Source: JBIICS01 sp044238735 (GTDB lineage: Bacteria > Bacteroidota > Bacteroidia > UBA4408). From it: 31,908 bases of DNA. The notes beneath the pieces were generated by a model. That model was given only the letters and a program-made list of their open reading frames with translations, ran no database searches and was not told the origin of the DNA. The stretch spans positions 1-31,908 of the forward strand of contig JBIICS010000014.1 in the NCBI GenBank assembly GCA_044238735.1, given 5' to 3'. Shown in pieces: positions 24,883 to 31,908 of the stretch (positions within the stretch are counted from its first letter, which is position 1; every line of letters begins with the position of its first letter). The position numbers and the translations under genes were made by a program.

Positions 24883-25295
24883 TAATATACTTCTAACAAA
24901 CTGGTTGTTTTTACTCTCATTCGTAAATAATGTTTCACAAATTAGACCTTTTTTAAAAATTAAAATACTATTCGCCAATTTCATTCGATTAATTATTTAA
25001 AGGTTTTTAAACAGTTTCAATAATTGATTTCCGGAATTACTGCTACCCATTTACACTGGGGACTCACTGTTTTGCTATTAAAAACAAAATTTTTTGTGGT
25101 ATTTATAAAGGAATTATACATTTTAAACTTCAGGATAAATATAAATTAAGATTTGATTAAAACATAGGGGTTGGCCCCTCTAAACTAAAAAACAAATCGG
25201 AAAAAACGAAATAAATATTCATAAATGCCCTATTTATTTTTCCCAGAAAATTTTTATTCAATTCGTTTAAAGAAATTACCTGCCGATAGCCTATC
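24883..25295. other. Gene-free intergenic region
   Basis: The 413 bp between the MORN-protein start and the dehydrogenase stop hold no convincing gene. They are AT-rich. One short GGGG-TTGG-CCCC hairpin lies at 25166-25179; on the minus strand it is followed by TATGTTTT, and it could be a weak terminator for the dehydrogenase gene, but the stem is only five base pairs. I see no clear -7/-33 promoter, riboswitch or tRNA. A structured small RNA cannot be excluded by eye. Confidence 0.5.
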
Positions 25296-26231
25296 CTACC
25301 TGAGGTTTTTAATCATGTCGTTAACCATAGAAAAGGTGCTAAATTTTGGCTTCCAGCCCCAATGGGCTCTGGCCTCAGCATCATTAATACTTTGTGGCCA
25401 ACTGTCTGCTATTTGCTGACGAGAATCGGGTTTATACGTGATGGTAAATCCAGGAATTAACTTCTCTATTTCGCTAGCCAATTCCTGTGGAGTAAAATCC
25501 ATACCCGAAACATTGTAACTCGAACGAATCTTTATTTGATCTGCGGGGGCCTCCATAATTCCAATTGTAGCTTCAATTGCATCCGGCATATACATCATGG
25601 GCAAACGCGTGTTTTCACTCAAAAAACACTCGTATCGTTTCAATTTAAGGGCTTCATGAAAAATATGTACGGCATAATCGGTAGTTCCACCTCCTGGAGC
25701 AGATTTATAGCCAATTAATCCGGGATATCTTAAGCTCCTTACATCAACCCCAAATTTTTTAAAATAATATTCGCACCACCTTTCGCCACTTTGTTTACTT
25801 ATTCCATAAACGGTACTGGGCTCCATAACCGTAAACTGGGGAGTATTTTGCTTGGGTGTATTTGGACCAAAAACTGCAATGGAGCTCGGCCAGTAAACCT
25901 TCTTGATATGGCCCTCTTTGGCAAGATCCAAAACATTAAATAAGCCATTCATGTTTAAATCCCAGGCAAACTTAATATTTGCCTCAGCCGTAGCCGATAG
26001 CAGCGCGGCTAGCAAATAAACCTCCTCTATTTCGTATTTTTTTACAATTTCGAATAATCTTTTAGAATTTAAAACATTAAGCGTTTCATAAACACCTAAA
26101 CGCTCCCCCTTTTCAAGGTCTTTAATATCAGACGAAACCACGTTTTCGGCTCCATACTTTAATCTTAAATTCTCAACTAATTCGGTACCGATCTGACCTA
26201 CAGAACCAATAACCAGTATCTTTTTTGCCAT
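25296..26231 (-). CDS. L-threonine 3-dehydrogenase, SDR type
   Basis: This 311-residue extended short-chain dehydrogenase has the NAD-binding GSVGQIG at 9-15, the catalytic S116/S117 in WPSSIAVFGP and Y142/K146 in VYGISK. The segments LPMMYMPDAIEATIGIMEAP, YNVSGMDFTPQELA and PDSRQQIADSWPQSI are typical of GalE-like L-threonine 3-dehydrogenases, which oxidise L-threonine to 2-amino-3-ketobutyrate. The next enzyme of the pathway (2-amino-3-ketobutyrate CoA ligase) is not in the window. A sugar epimerase is the fallback reading, but the C-terminal motifs favour the threonine enzyme. Not the zinc-dependent Tdh of E. coli. Confidence 0.85.
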   Translation of the reverse strand: MAKKILVIGSVGQIGTELVENLRLKYGAENVVSSDIKDLEKGERLGVYETLNVLNSKRLFEIVKKYEIEEVYLLAALLSATAEANIKFAWDLNMNGLFNVLDLAKEGHIKKVYWPSSIAVFGPNTPKQNTPQFTVMEPSTVYGISKQSGERWCEYYFKKFGVDVRSLRYPGLIGYKSAPGGGTTDYAVHIFHEALKLKRYECFLSENTRLPMMYMPDAIEATIGIMEAPADQIKIRSSYNVSGMDFTPQELASEIEKLIPGFTITYKPDSRQQIADSWPQSINDAEARAHWGWKPKFSTFSMVNDMIKNLR

Positions 26232-26249
26232 ATCTCAGCAATTTAATCA

Positions 26250-26257
26250 CAAAAATA
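26250..26257 (-). promoter_or_regulatory. -7 element of the threonine dehydrogenase gene
   Basis: On the minus strand TATTTTTG matches the TAnnTTTG -7 consensus, ending 18 bp before the start codon at 26231. No suitably spaced TTG was found. Confidence 0.5.
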
Positions 26258-26328
26258 TTAATATTACTTGTTTTCGCTCATTTATTGGCAATTATTTGAT
26301 GAATAAAGAAATGTGCCCTTTAAATTTA

Positions 26329-26336
26329 TAAATTTG
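26329..26336 (+). promoter_or_regulatory. Possible -7 element overlapping the start of trhO
   Basis: TAAATTTG matches the -7 consensus but ends only 4 bp before the ATG at 26341. If it is used, the trhO mRNA would be leaderless or nearly so. The -33 half is not seen at the right distance, so this may be chance in an AT-rich gap. Confidence 0.25.
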
Positions 26337-26340
26337 TACT

Positions 26341-27366
26341 ATGTGCCCCTTACACAACAGAGTAGATAAACGTTTATTAAAACAAAGAATTTTAAACGAT
26401 ACTACCCCCCGAACTACCTTATCCTTTTACCGTTACGTAATTATTCAAGATATTGAGATTTTACGAAACGAGTTATACAGAATGTGGGATAAATTGGGTT
26501 GCCTGGGTAGAATTTACATTGCCCGTGAAGGTATTAATGCCCAAATGACGGTTCCTACCTCTCAAATGAATCAGTTTAAAGAGGAATTATACACCATTCC
26601 CTATTTTAAAGATGTGCCTTTTAAAATTGCCGTTGAAGAAAATGGAAAGTCATTTTTTAAACTGGTAATAAAAATTAAGCAAAAAATAGTTGCCGATGGT
26701 TTAAACGATGATGCTTTTGATGTTACAAACGTGGGCAAACATCTTACCGCAAAAGAATTTAACGAGGCACTCGAAAACCCCGATACCATTGTGGTGGATA
26801 TGAGAAACCACTACGAAAGTGAAATTGGAAAATTTAAAAATGCTATTTGTCCGGATGTTGATACGTTTAAAGAAGAGCTTCCCCTTGTAGCAGAAATGCT
26901 TAAAGAGAAAAAAGAAAAAAAACTCCTGCTTTATTGCACAGGTGGTATTCGTTGCGAAAAAGCGAGTGCTTATTTTAAACATTTAGGATTTGAGGATGTA
27001 AACCAACTGCATGGTGGAATAATTGATTACGTAAGGCAGGTTAAAAATGAAGGATTGGAAAATAAATTTTTAGGAAGAAATTTTGTTTTCGACGAACGAA
27101 TGGCTGAAAGAGTTTCTGAGGACATTATTGCTAATTGCCATCAATGCGGTAAACCATTCGATCTTCATACCAATTGTAAAAACGTTGCCTGTAATTTACT
27201 TTTTATTCAATGTCCCGATTGTCAGGAAAAAATGAATAATTGTTGCAGTGAAGATTGTATGAATATTGTGTCACTTCCAGAAGATGCACAAAAAGAATTA
27301 AGAAAAGGGCATCAGAAAGAATACTCTAAAATGTTATTTAAAAAGGGGAGATATAACAAACTTTAA
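26341..27366 (+). CDS. trhO: tRNA uridine(34) hydroxylase, rhodanese-like
   Basis: This 341-residue protein matches the TrhO (YceA) family, which makes 5-hydroxyuridine at the wobble position of certain tRNAs in an oxygen-dependent way. An N-terminal acylphosphatase-like part (about 25-120) contains GRIYIAREGINAQM. A rhodanese domain (about 135-245) follows, with the active-site loop CTGGIRC (C199-C205). The C-terminal extension has a dense cysteine cluster (C266, C269, C279, C284, C291, C294, C301, C302, C306) with CxxC pairs, as expected for the family and likely to bind metal. The N-terminus starts at the first ATG; the next Met, residue 48, would remove conserved sequence. Confidence 0.92.
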   Translation: MCPLHNRVDKRLLKQRILNDTTPRTTLSFYRYVIIQDIEILRNELYRMWDKLGCLGRIYIAREGINAQMTVPTSQMNQFKEELYTIPYFKDVPFKIAVEENGKSFFKLVIKIKQKIVADGLNDDAFDVTNVGKHLTAKEFNEALENPDTIVVDMRNHYESEIGKFKNAICPDVDTFKEELPLVAEMLKEKKEKKLLLYCTGGIRCEKASAYFKHLGFEDVNQLHGGIIDYVRQVKNEGLENKFLGRNFVFDERMAERVSEDIIANCHQCGKPFDLHTNCKNVACNLLFIQCPDCQEKMNNCCSEDCMNIVSLPEDAQKELRKGHQKEYSKMLFKKGRYNKL

Positions 27367-27398
27367 TTTAAAATATTAACCCCTTAAAATCCTTTTTT

Positions 27399-27917
27399 TT
27401 AATGATGGTGACCACCTGGACCGTGAACATGCCCGTGATCCAGTTCCTCTGCACTGGCCTCTCGAATGGTTTCCACTCTGCCCACAAAATGAAGATCCTT
27501 TCCGGCTAAAGGGTGATTAAAATCCATCTTTACTTTTTCTAACCCAATTTCGCGGATAATGCCCTCTACTCGATTTCCTTCACTATCCATCATGGGTAAA
27601 ATATGATTTACTTTTAACAATCCTTCCTCAATTTTACCGTCTTGACCCACAAATGCCTGCATCGGAATATCAATAAGCATTGATTCGTCAAAAACCCCAT
27701 AGGCATCAGCCGCTTCAATATAAAAATCGAATGCATCTCCTGTTTTTAACCCATTTAAATTTCTTTCAAAATCAGGTAAAACACCCCCAAAACCACTTAA
27801 GAATGTAAAAGGTGAAGTTGCCTCAGCTCTTTCTATAAACACTTCCTCGCTATCTTCTTTTTCTTTTACAGTTAACGAATAAGTAACGCTAACTACCATT
27901 TTTTCTTGTATTGTCAT
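27399..27917 (-). CDS. SlyD-like FKBP-type peptidyl-prolyl isomerase
   Basis: This 172-residue protein resembles SlyD: an FKBP domain split by an insert-in-flap chaperone domain. The FKBP part appears at both ends (VSVTYSLTVKEKED, then GFGGVLPDFERNLNGLKTGDAFDF, then FNHPLAGKDLHFVGRVETI); the residues between about 75 and 125 form the flap insert. The last 13 residues (DHGHVHGPGGHHH) are rich in His and could bind Ni or Zn, as the longer tail of E. coli SlyD does. It acts as a cytoplasmic folding helper; a role in metal delivery to enzymes is possible. It has a run of A and T before its start but no clear promoter. Confidence 0.9.
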   Translation of the reverse strand: MTIQEKMVVSVTYSLTVKEKEDSEEVFIERAEATSPFTFLSGFGGVLPDFERNLNGLKTGDAFDFYIEAADAYGVFDESMLIDIPMQAFVGQDGKIEEGLLKVNHILPMMDSEGNRVEGIIREIGLEKVKMDFNHPLAGKDLHFVGRVETIREASAEELDHGHVHGPGGHHH

Positions 27918-28062
27918 TTTTTATTATTTAATGGCCTAAAGTTAACACATAATCAAAGGCGTTGGGCATTATTTTTAATTTACTTTAATCAGTTGTTGGA
28001 AATTAATCCTGTTTGGTCGGAATTAAATGGCAAGTTCTATCTCAAGTAGAAAATCCCTTTTG

Positions 28063-28070
28063 TATTTTTG
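28063..28070 (+). promoter_or_regulatory. -7 element for the aminotransferase-amidase operon
   Basis: TATTTTTG matches TAnnTTTG and ends 17 bp before the ATG at 28088, a typical distance. The -33 TTG is not found at 17-23 bp. Confidence 0.5.
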
Positions 28071-28087
28071 TGACCTAATTATATAAT

Positions 28088-29245
28088 ATGCCAAATTTCC
28101 CAGGACAAATCTCCAGTAAATTACCCAATGTTGGCACCACCATCTTTACTGTAATGTCTAAGTTAGCCACCGAACATGGGGCCATAAATCTTTCGCAGGG
28201 ATTTCCTGATTTTAATTGCAATCCTAAGTTAACCGAGTTGGTTTTTGATGCTATGAAAGCTGGCCATAATCAATATTGTCCGATGCCTGGCCTTATTTCT
28301 TTACGAGAAATAATCGCTCAAAAAACAGAACAACTCTATTCTGCCAAATATAATCCCGAAACAGAGATAACGATTACCGCAGGTGCTACACAAGCCATAT
28401 TTACCGCAATTTCTGCAGTAGTTAAGGAGGGTGATGAAGTAATAATATTTGAACCGGCCTACGATTGTTACTTGCCTGCCATTGAACTCTGCGGAGGAAA
28501 ACCGATTTTTATTCCACTAAAATTTCCTCATTACGAGATAGACTGGGAGTATGTAAAGAAGAATATTCGTCAGAAAACAAAACTAGTTATTATTAACACG
28601 CCCAATAACCCCACCTCTTCAGTACTTTCGGCTAAGGATATGCAAAAACTGGAGAAACTACTCCAAAACAGTAATATCATGGTACTAAGCGATGAGGTAT
28701 ACGAGCACATCTTATTTGACGGATACGAGCACCAAAGTGTTGCTCGCTACCCGAAACTAGCTGAAAGAAGTTTTATTGTATCCTCTTTTGGTAAAACATA
28801 TCATACCACCGGTTGGAAAATGGGATATTGTATCGCTCCTAAAGAGATGATGACAGAATTCAGAAAAGTTCATCAATATAACGTTTTCTCTGTTAACACT
28901 CCTGCACAACACGCTTTTGCTGCCATTATAAAAAATAAAGATCTTTATTTAGAATTAGGCTCATTCTATCAGGAAAAAAGAGATTATTTCCGTAAACTTT
29001 TAAACGGAAGCCGGTTTATTTTACAGGATGTTGCCGGAACTTATTTTCAATTATTGCGCTATAATCAGATTTCGGATGAGAAAGATACCGAATTTGCCAT
29101 CCGATTAACTAAAGAACATAAAATAGCATCGGTTCCCATTTCAGTATTTTATCACAAACCGGAAGACCATAAGGTGCTCCGTTTTTGCTTTGCAAAAGGA
29201 AATGAAACATTGGAAAAAGCTGCCGAAATTTTACAAAAAATATAA
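28088..29245 (+). CDS. PLP-dependent aminotransferase, methionine aminotransferase type
   Basis: This 385-residue fold-type I aminotransferase has the PLP lysine K236 in SSFGKTYHTTGWKMGY, the cofactor-contacting D202 in LSDEVYEH, and the NTPNNPT motif at 170-176. The family includes E. coli YbdL and the methionine/glutamine-phenylpyruvate/kynurenine aminotransferases, which prefer methionine or aromatic donors. The gene is followed 6 bp later by an omega-amidase, which supports the glutamine-transaminase pathway: glutamine donates its amino group, for example to 2-oxo-4-methylthiobutyrate in methionine salvage, and the amidase removes the 2-oxoglutaramate. Donor choice is inference from the neighbour. 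Confidence 0.9.
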   Translation: MPNFPGQISSKLPNVGTTIFTVMSKLATEHGAINLSQGFPDFNCNPKLTELVFDAMKAGHNQYCPMPGLISLREIIAQKTEQLYSAKYNPETEITITAGATQAIFTAISAVVKEGDEVIIFEPAYDCYLPAIELCGGKPIFIPLKFPHYEIDWEYVKKNIRQKTKLVIINTPNNPTSSVLSAKDMQKLEKLLQNSNIMVLSDEVYEHILFDGYEHQSVARYPKLAERSFIVSSFGKTYHTTGWKMGYCIAPKEMMTEFRKVHQYNVFSVNTPAQHAFAAIIKNKDLYLELGSFYQEKRDYFRKLLNGSRFILQDVAGTYFQLLRYNQISDEKDTEFAIRLTKEHKIASVPISVFYHKPEDHKVLRFCFAKGNETLEKAAEILQKI

Positions 29246-29251
29246 CTTACT

Positions 29252-30037
29252 ATGCATAATAAATTAATTGTTAGCATCATTCAAACCCCTTTGTTTTGGG
29301 AAGACAAAACTAAAAATCTAGAATTATTAAATAAGGCTCTAAACGGCATTAAACCAGGTGTTAACCTAATTGTGCTTCCCGAAATGTTTACTACCGGTTT
29401 TAGCATGCGCTCCGTTGAGCTTTCCGAAGAAATGGGTGGCCCTACCATGCAATGGATGATGGAAAAAGCCTCTAAAACAAATGCCGCTATCGCCGGGAGT
29501 ATTATCATAAAAGAAGCTAACCGATATTACAATCGCTTTATCTTTATGCTACCCGATGGTAACTATAGTTATTACGATAAACGCCATTTATTTAGAATGG
29601 CTAACGAGCATCTACATTATTCGCCGGGCATTCAGCCCTGTATTGTAAACTATTTAGGCTGGAAGATTAATTTACAAATTTGTTACGATCTACGTTTTCC
29701 GGTTTGGAGCAGAAACAAATTTTTTGATAAAGGATATGATCTTCTTATTTATGTTGCCAATTGGCCTGAGCGCAGAATTGCTGCTTGGAAAACATTATTA
29801 ATGGCAAGAGCCATCGAGAATCAATCCTATGTTATAGGACTTAACAGAGTGGGAACTGACGGTAACGGGATAAATCATACCGGAGATAGTGGGATTATTA
29901 GTTATTTAGGTGAGGTTATTCATGCTTGTAAACCCAATCAGCCCGAAGTGGTAACTGTTATTTTAGATAAACCGGATTTAGAAAAATTTAGGGTAGATTT
30001 TCCGGTAGGTCTAGATAAAGATGATTTTCATTTTTAA
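29252..30037 (+). CDS. Nitrilase-family omega-amidase (YafV-like)
   Basis: This 261-residue nitrilase-fold protein has the catalytic triad E44 (LPEMFTTGF), K110 (YDKRHLF) and C144 (QICYDLRFP). It resembles YafV/Nit2 omega-amidases, which hydrolyse 2-oxoglutaramate or 2-oxosuccinamate to the 2-oxo acid and ammonia. Co-transcribed with the aminotransferase (6-bp gap), it makes glutamine-dependent transamination irreversible. Its stop codon overlaps the stop codon of the methyltransferase gene on the other strand by 2-3 bases, so there is no room for a separate terminator between them. Confidence 0.92.
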   Translation: MHNKLIVSIIQTPLFWEDKTKNLELLNKALNGIKPGVNLIVLPEMFTTGFSMRSVELSEEMGGPTMQWMMEKASKTNAAIAGSIIIKEANRYYNRFIFMLPDGNYSYYDKRHLFRMANEHLHYSPGIQPCIVNYLGWKINLQICYDLRFPVWSRNKFFDKGYDLLIYVANWPERRIAAWKTLLMARAIENQSYVIGLNRVGTDGNGINHTGDSGIISYLGEVIHACKPNQPEVVTVILDKPDLEKFRVDFPVGLDKDDFHF

Positions 30038-30762
30038 TTTACTTCCAAATAAACTAAGCTGGTTCCGTTAATGTTTTTTAGATTTTTATAAAAAGGATCG
30101 TTTTCATAGAATTCGTTTAAAGCTTGTATAACCTCATTCCAGCCGTAATCGTGCCAAAGAATTAAACCTTTTCCGTTTCTTAGTAATTTACGGGCTACCT
30201 GAGTATCGCTGATTACATATTCGTATGAGTGCGATCCATCAATAAAAATAAAATCCATTTTATTGTTATAGGGAGTATAATCTGCCTGGGCGGAGTCAGC
30301 ATAAATCTGCGTAATCTTTTTGTTCATTTCAGTATCCATAAAATACTCTCCCGAGCGATCCTTATTGATGAACTTTTTCTCACCCGATTTAATTCTTAGT
30401 GCCGTGTTAGCCATTTCGGTCTTGGGCAAATCGAGCGTTATAATATTAGTGTTTAAAGGGGTATTAGCGGCCATGTGGTAACTGGTACGACCGTTAAACG
30501 TACCTATTTCGAAGATGCTTTCGGGTTGATATTTCTTTACCAGGCGGCAAATACACTCCAACTCAAAATGAGATACATTTCCATCTTCAAACTCATTGTT
30601 CTTGATTACAATATTTTTATCAGGAGCTACTTCATTTATATCTGCTAAAGGAAGTACTTTAGTATATTGCTTTTTATCCTTATGCTTTAAGTGCGACGAA
30701 AGTTCCTTAAACAGTAAGTTTTTTTTAATCAGAAAAGCTAAGCGCTCAAACCAGTAACTCAT
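30034..30762 (-). CDS. Class I SAM-dependent methyltransferase
   Basis: This 242-residue protein has the SAM-binding motif I in SIFEIGTFNGRTSYHMA, an acidic residue after strand 2 in IITLDLPKTE, and the IFIDGSHSYEYV segment of the Methyltransf_24 group, in which the DGSH motif contacts the cofactor or a metal. HDYGWNEV follows. Substrates of the group include sugars, small phenols and macrocycles, so the target here is unknown. The start is 9 bp after the stop of the carboxylase gene on the same strand, so the two may share a transcript. It overlaps the omega-amidase gene at the stop codons. Confidence 0.85.
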   Translation of the reverse strand: MSYWFERLAFLIKKNLLFKELSSHLKHKDKKQYTKVLPLADINEVAPDKNIVIKNNEFEDGNVSHFELECICRLVKKYQPESIFEIGTFNGRTSYHMAANTPLNTNIITLDLPKTEMANTALRIKSGEKKFINKDRSGEYFMDTEMNKKITQIYADSAQADYTPYNNKMDFIFIDGSHSYEYVISDTQVARKLLRNGKGLILWHDYGWNEVIQALNEFYENDPFYKNLKNINGTSLVYLEVN

Positions 30763-30771
30763 TCAATTTAA

Positions 30772-31908
30772 TTAGAGTGGAATATTATCATGCTTTTTAC
30801 GAGGTAGTTTATCGGCTTTATTTTCCAACATCTTATACGCTCTAATTAGTCTTTCGCGAGTATCTTCGGGAGCTATAACTTCATCAACATAACCCCTTTC
30901 GGCAGCACGATAAGGATTTGCAAAATGCTCAACATATTCAACTTCTTTTTCCTTCATTTTAGCACCTTTATCTTCAGCAGCATCAATCTCTTTCTTAAAA
31001 ATAATCTCAATAGCTCCTTTAGCGCCCATTACAGCAATTTCGGCTGTTGGCCAAGCAAAGTTTAAATCGGCGCCAATATGCTTACTGTTCATTACATCAT
31101 AAGCTCCACCATATGCTTTACGGGTTATAACAGTTATGCGCGGAACGGTAGCTTCACAAAACGCAAATAATAACTTAGCTCCATTATTAATAATTCCATT
31201 CCACTCCTGATCGGTACCGGGTAAAAATCCGGGAACATCTTCAAATACTAAAAGAGGAACATTAAACGCATCACAAAAACGAACAAAACGAGCTGCCTTG
31301 GTAGAAGCATTATTATCTAAAACTCCAGCCAGGAATGCGGGCTGATTGGCAACAATACCAATACTTCTACCGGCTAAACGAGCAAAGCCCACTACTATAT
31401 TCTCGGCATAATTTTTATGAACTTCAAAAAAAGAATCAGCATCAATTACTCCGTTAATAACATCGCGGATATCATAAGGTTGATTCGGATTTTCAGGCAC
31501 AATTGAGTTTAATTGAACTCGTTTCTCATCACCGTCCTCGTATGGTAAAAGCTCAGGATCTTCTTCGCAATTCTGAGGAACAAAGCTCAATAATTTCTTA
31601 ATATTATTGATGCATTCTATTTCATTAGCACAAGAGAAATGCGCTACACCCGATTTACTTGAATGTACCGAAGCCCCTCCTAAATCTTCAGAACTCACCT
31701 CCTCGTGTGTTACAGTTTTAACTACGTTAGGGCCTGTAACAAACATATAAGAAGTATTCTCCACCATCATTATAAAATCCGTAATAGCCGGCGAATAAAC
31801 TGCACCACCGGCACAAGGGCCCATAATAGCCGAAATTTGTGGCACAACACCCGATGCTAATGTGTTACGATAAAAAATATCAGCATAACCACCCAAAGAC
31901 ACTACCCC
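30772..31908 (-). CDS. pccB: Acyl-CoA (propionyl-CoA) carboxylase beta subunit, N-terminally truncated by the window edge
   Basis: The visible 378 or so residues are the C-terminal part of a biotin-dependent carboxyltransferase; the reading frame is open to the right edge of the window, so the start lies beyond 31908. Recognisable parts are SLGGYADIFYRN, IMGPCAGGAVYSPAITDFIMMV, FVTGPNVVKTVTHEEV, the second-half GAFLPG-type segment EDVPGFLPGTDQEW, and ITRKAYGGAYDVMNSK near the acyl-CoA pocket. It transfers the carboxyl group from biotin to propionyl-CoA (or another acyl-CoA) to give methylmalonyl-CoA. The alpha/biotin partner is not in the window. Propionyl-CoA is the most likely substrate; acetyl- or methylcrotonyl-CoA use is not excluded. 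The methyltransferase gene follows. Confidence 0.93.
   Translation of the reverse strand, partial: GVVSLGGYADIFYRNTLASGVVPQISAIMGPCAGGAVYSPAITDFIMMVENTSYMFVTGPNVVKTVTHEEVSSEDLGGASVHSSKSGVAHFSCANEIECINNIKKLLSFVPQNCEEDPELLPYEDGDEKRVQLNSIVPENPNQPYDIRDVINGVIDADSFFEVHKNYAENIVVGFARLAGRSIGIVANQPAFLAGVLDNNASTKAARFVRFCDAFNVPLLVFEDVPGFLPGTDQEWNGIINNGAKLLFAFCEATVPRITVITRKAYGGAYDVMNSKHIGADLNFAWPTAEIAVMGAKGAIEIIFKKEIDAAEDKGAKMKEKEVEYVEHFANPYRAAERGYVDEVIAPEDTRERLIRAYKMLENKADKLPRKKHDNIPL

Noticed and set aside
24883..24984. Extended start of the MORN-repeat protein at 24984
   Set aside because: The signal peptide begins at residue 35 of that frame, so the ATG at 24882 is the better start.
25166..25179. Strong terminator of the threonine dehydrogenase gene
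   Set aside because: The hairpin has only five base pairs and its T-run is broken, so I list it only as a possibility inside the gene-free region.
25225..25419. 64-residue plus-strand frame
   Set aside because: Most of it is antisense to the 3' end of the dehydrogenase gene and it shows no conserved motif.
25296..26231. UDP-sugar epimerase
   Set aside because: The general fold fits, but the C-terminal motifs (YNVSGMDFTPQEL, RQQIADSWPQSI) are those of the threonine dehydrogenase branch.

Overview
The window looks like chromosomal DNA of a member of the Bacteroidota, probably Flavobacteriales-like or Sphingobacteriales-like and possibly from an environmental genome. The evidence is low GC, a secreted protein ending in a type-B type IX secretion (T9SS) sorting domain, two TonB-dependent receptors with an N-terminal carboxypeptidase-regulatory-like domain, a LytS/LytTR pair, lipoproteins with Bacteroidota-type lipoboxes, and several upstream regions with the phylum's TAnnTTTG -7 promoter element instead of an E. 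coli -10 box. I cannot name a genus. I saw no phage, insertion-sequence or CRISPR features and recognised no tRNA or rRNA gene.

Layout. Bases 1-510 are gene-free and hold a tandem array of paired palindromes (REPIN-like). Then come a DnaQ-like exonuclease (+), a terminator, two divergent lipoprotein genes around a 117-bp promoter region, and another terminator. From 12594 back to 2605 everything lies on the minus strand: ftcD, an alpha/beta hydrolase, a fructosamine-kinase-family protein, an OmpA-family envelope protein, a GT4 glycosyltransferase, a Wzx-like flippase and a glutamine-dependent asparagine synthase homologue. The last three suggest surface-glycan synthesis. Two copies of another dispersed palindrome interrupt this run, each just after a stop codon.

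At 12.7-15.3 kb a TPP riboswitch precedes a TonB-dependent receptor, which points to thiamin-regulated uptake of thiamin or a related compound. From 19494 to 15301 (minus) lie a second TonB-dependent receptor, a LytS-type histidine kinase and an overlapping LytTR response regulator. Next are ung (+) and a 1155-residue secreted lamin-tail/PKD/SprB-like protein with a T9SS type-B signal (-), a MORN-repeat secreted protein (-), a 413-bp gene-free gap, an SDR-type L-threonine 3-dehydrogenase (-), trhO (+), a SlyD-like FKBP isomerase (-), a methionine-type aminotransferase and omega-amidase pair (+), a methyltransferase (-) and the truncated beta subunit of an acyl-CoA carboxylase (-) that runs off the right edge.

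Most of this is ordinary core genome. The points I would look at again are the REPIN-like array with a compensatory stem change, the riboswitch with a plausible RBS-sequestering platform, the hydrolase/fructosamine-kinase pair separated in frame by only a stop codon and one sense codon before a TTG start, the receptor-kinase-regulator cluster, and the low-complexity QDSI-repeat lipoprotein. I did not find a convincing wholly new multigene system.
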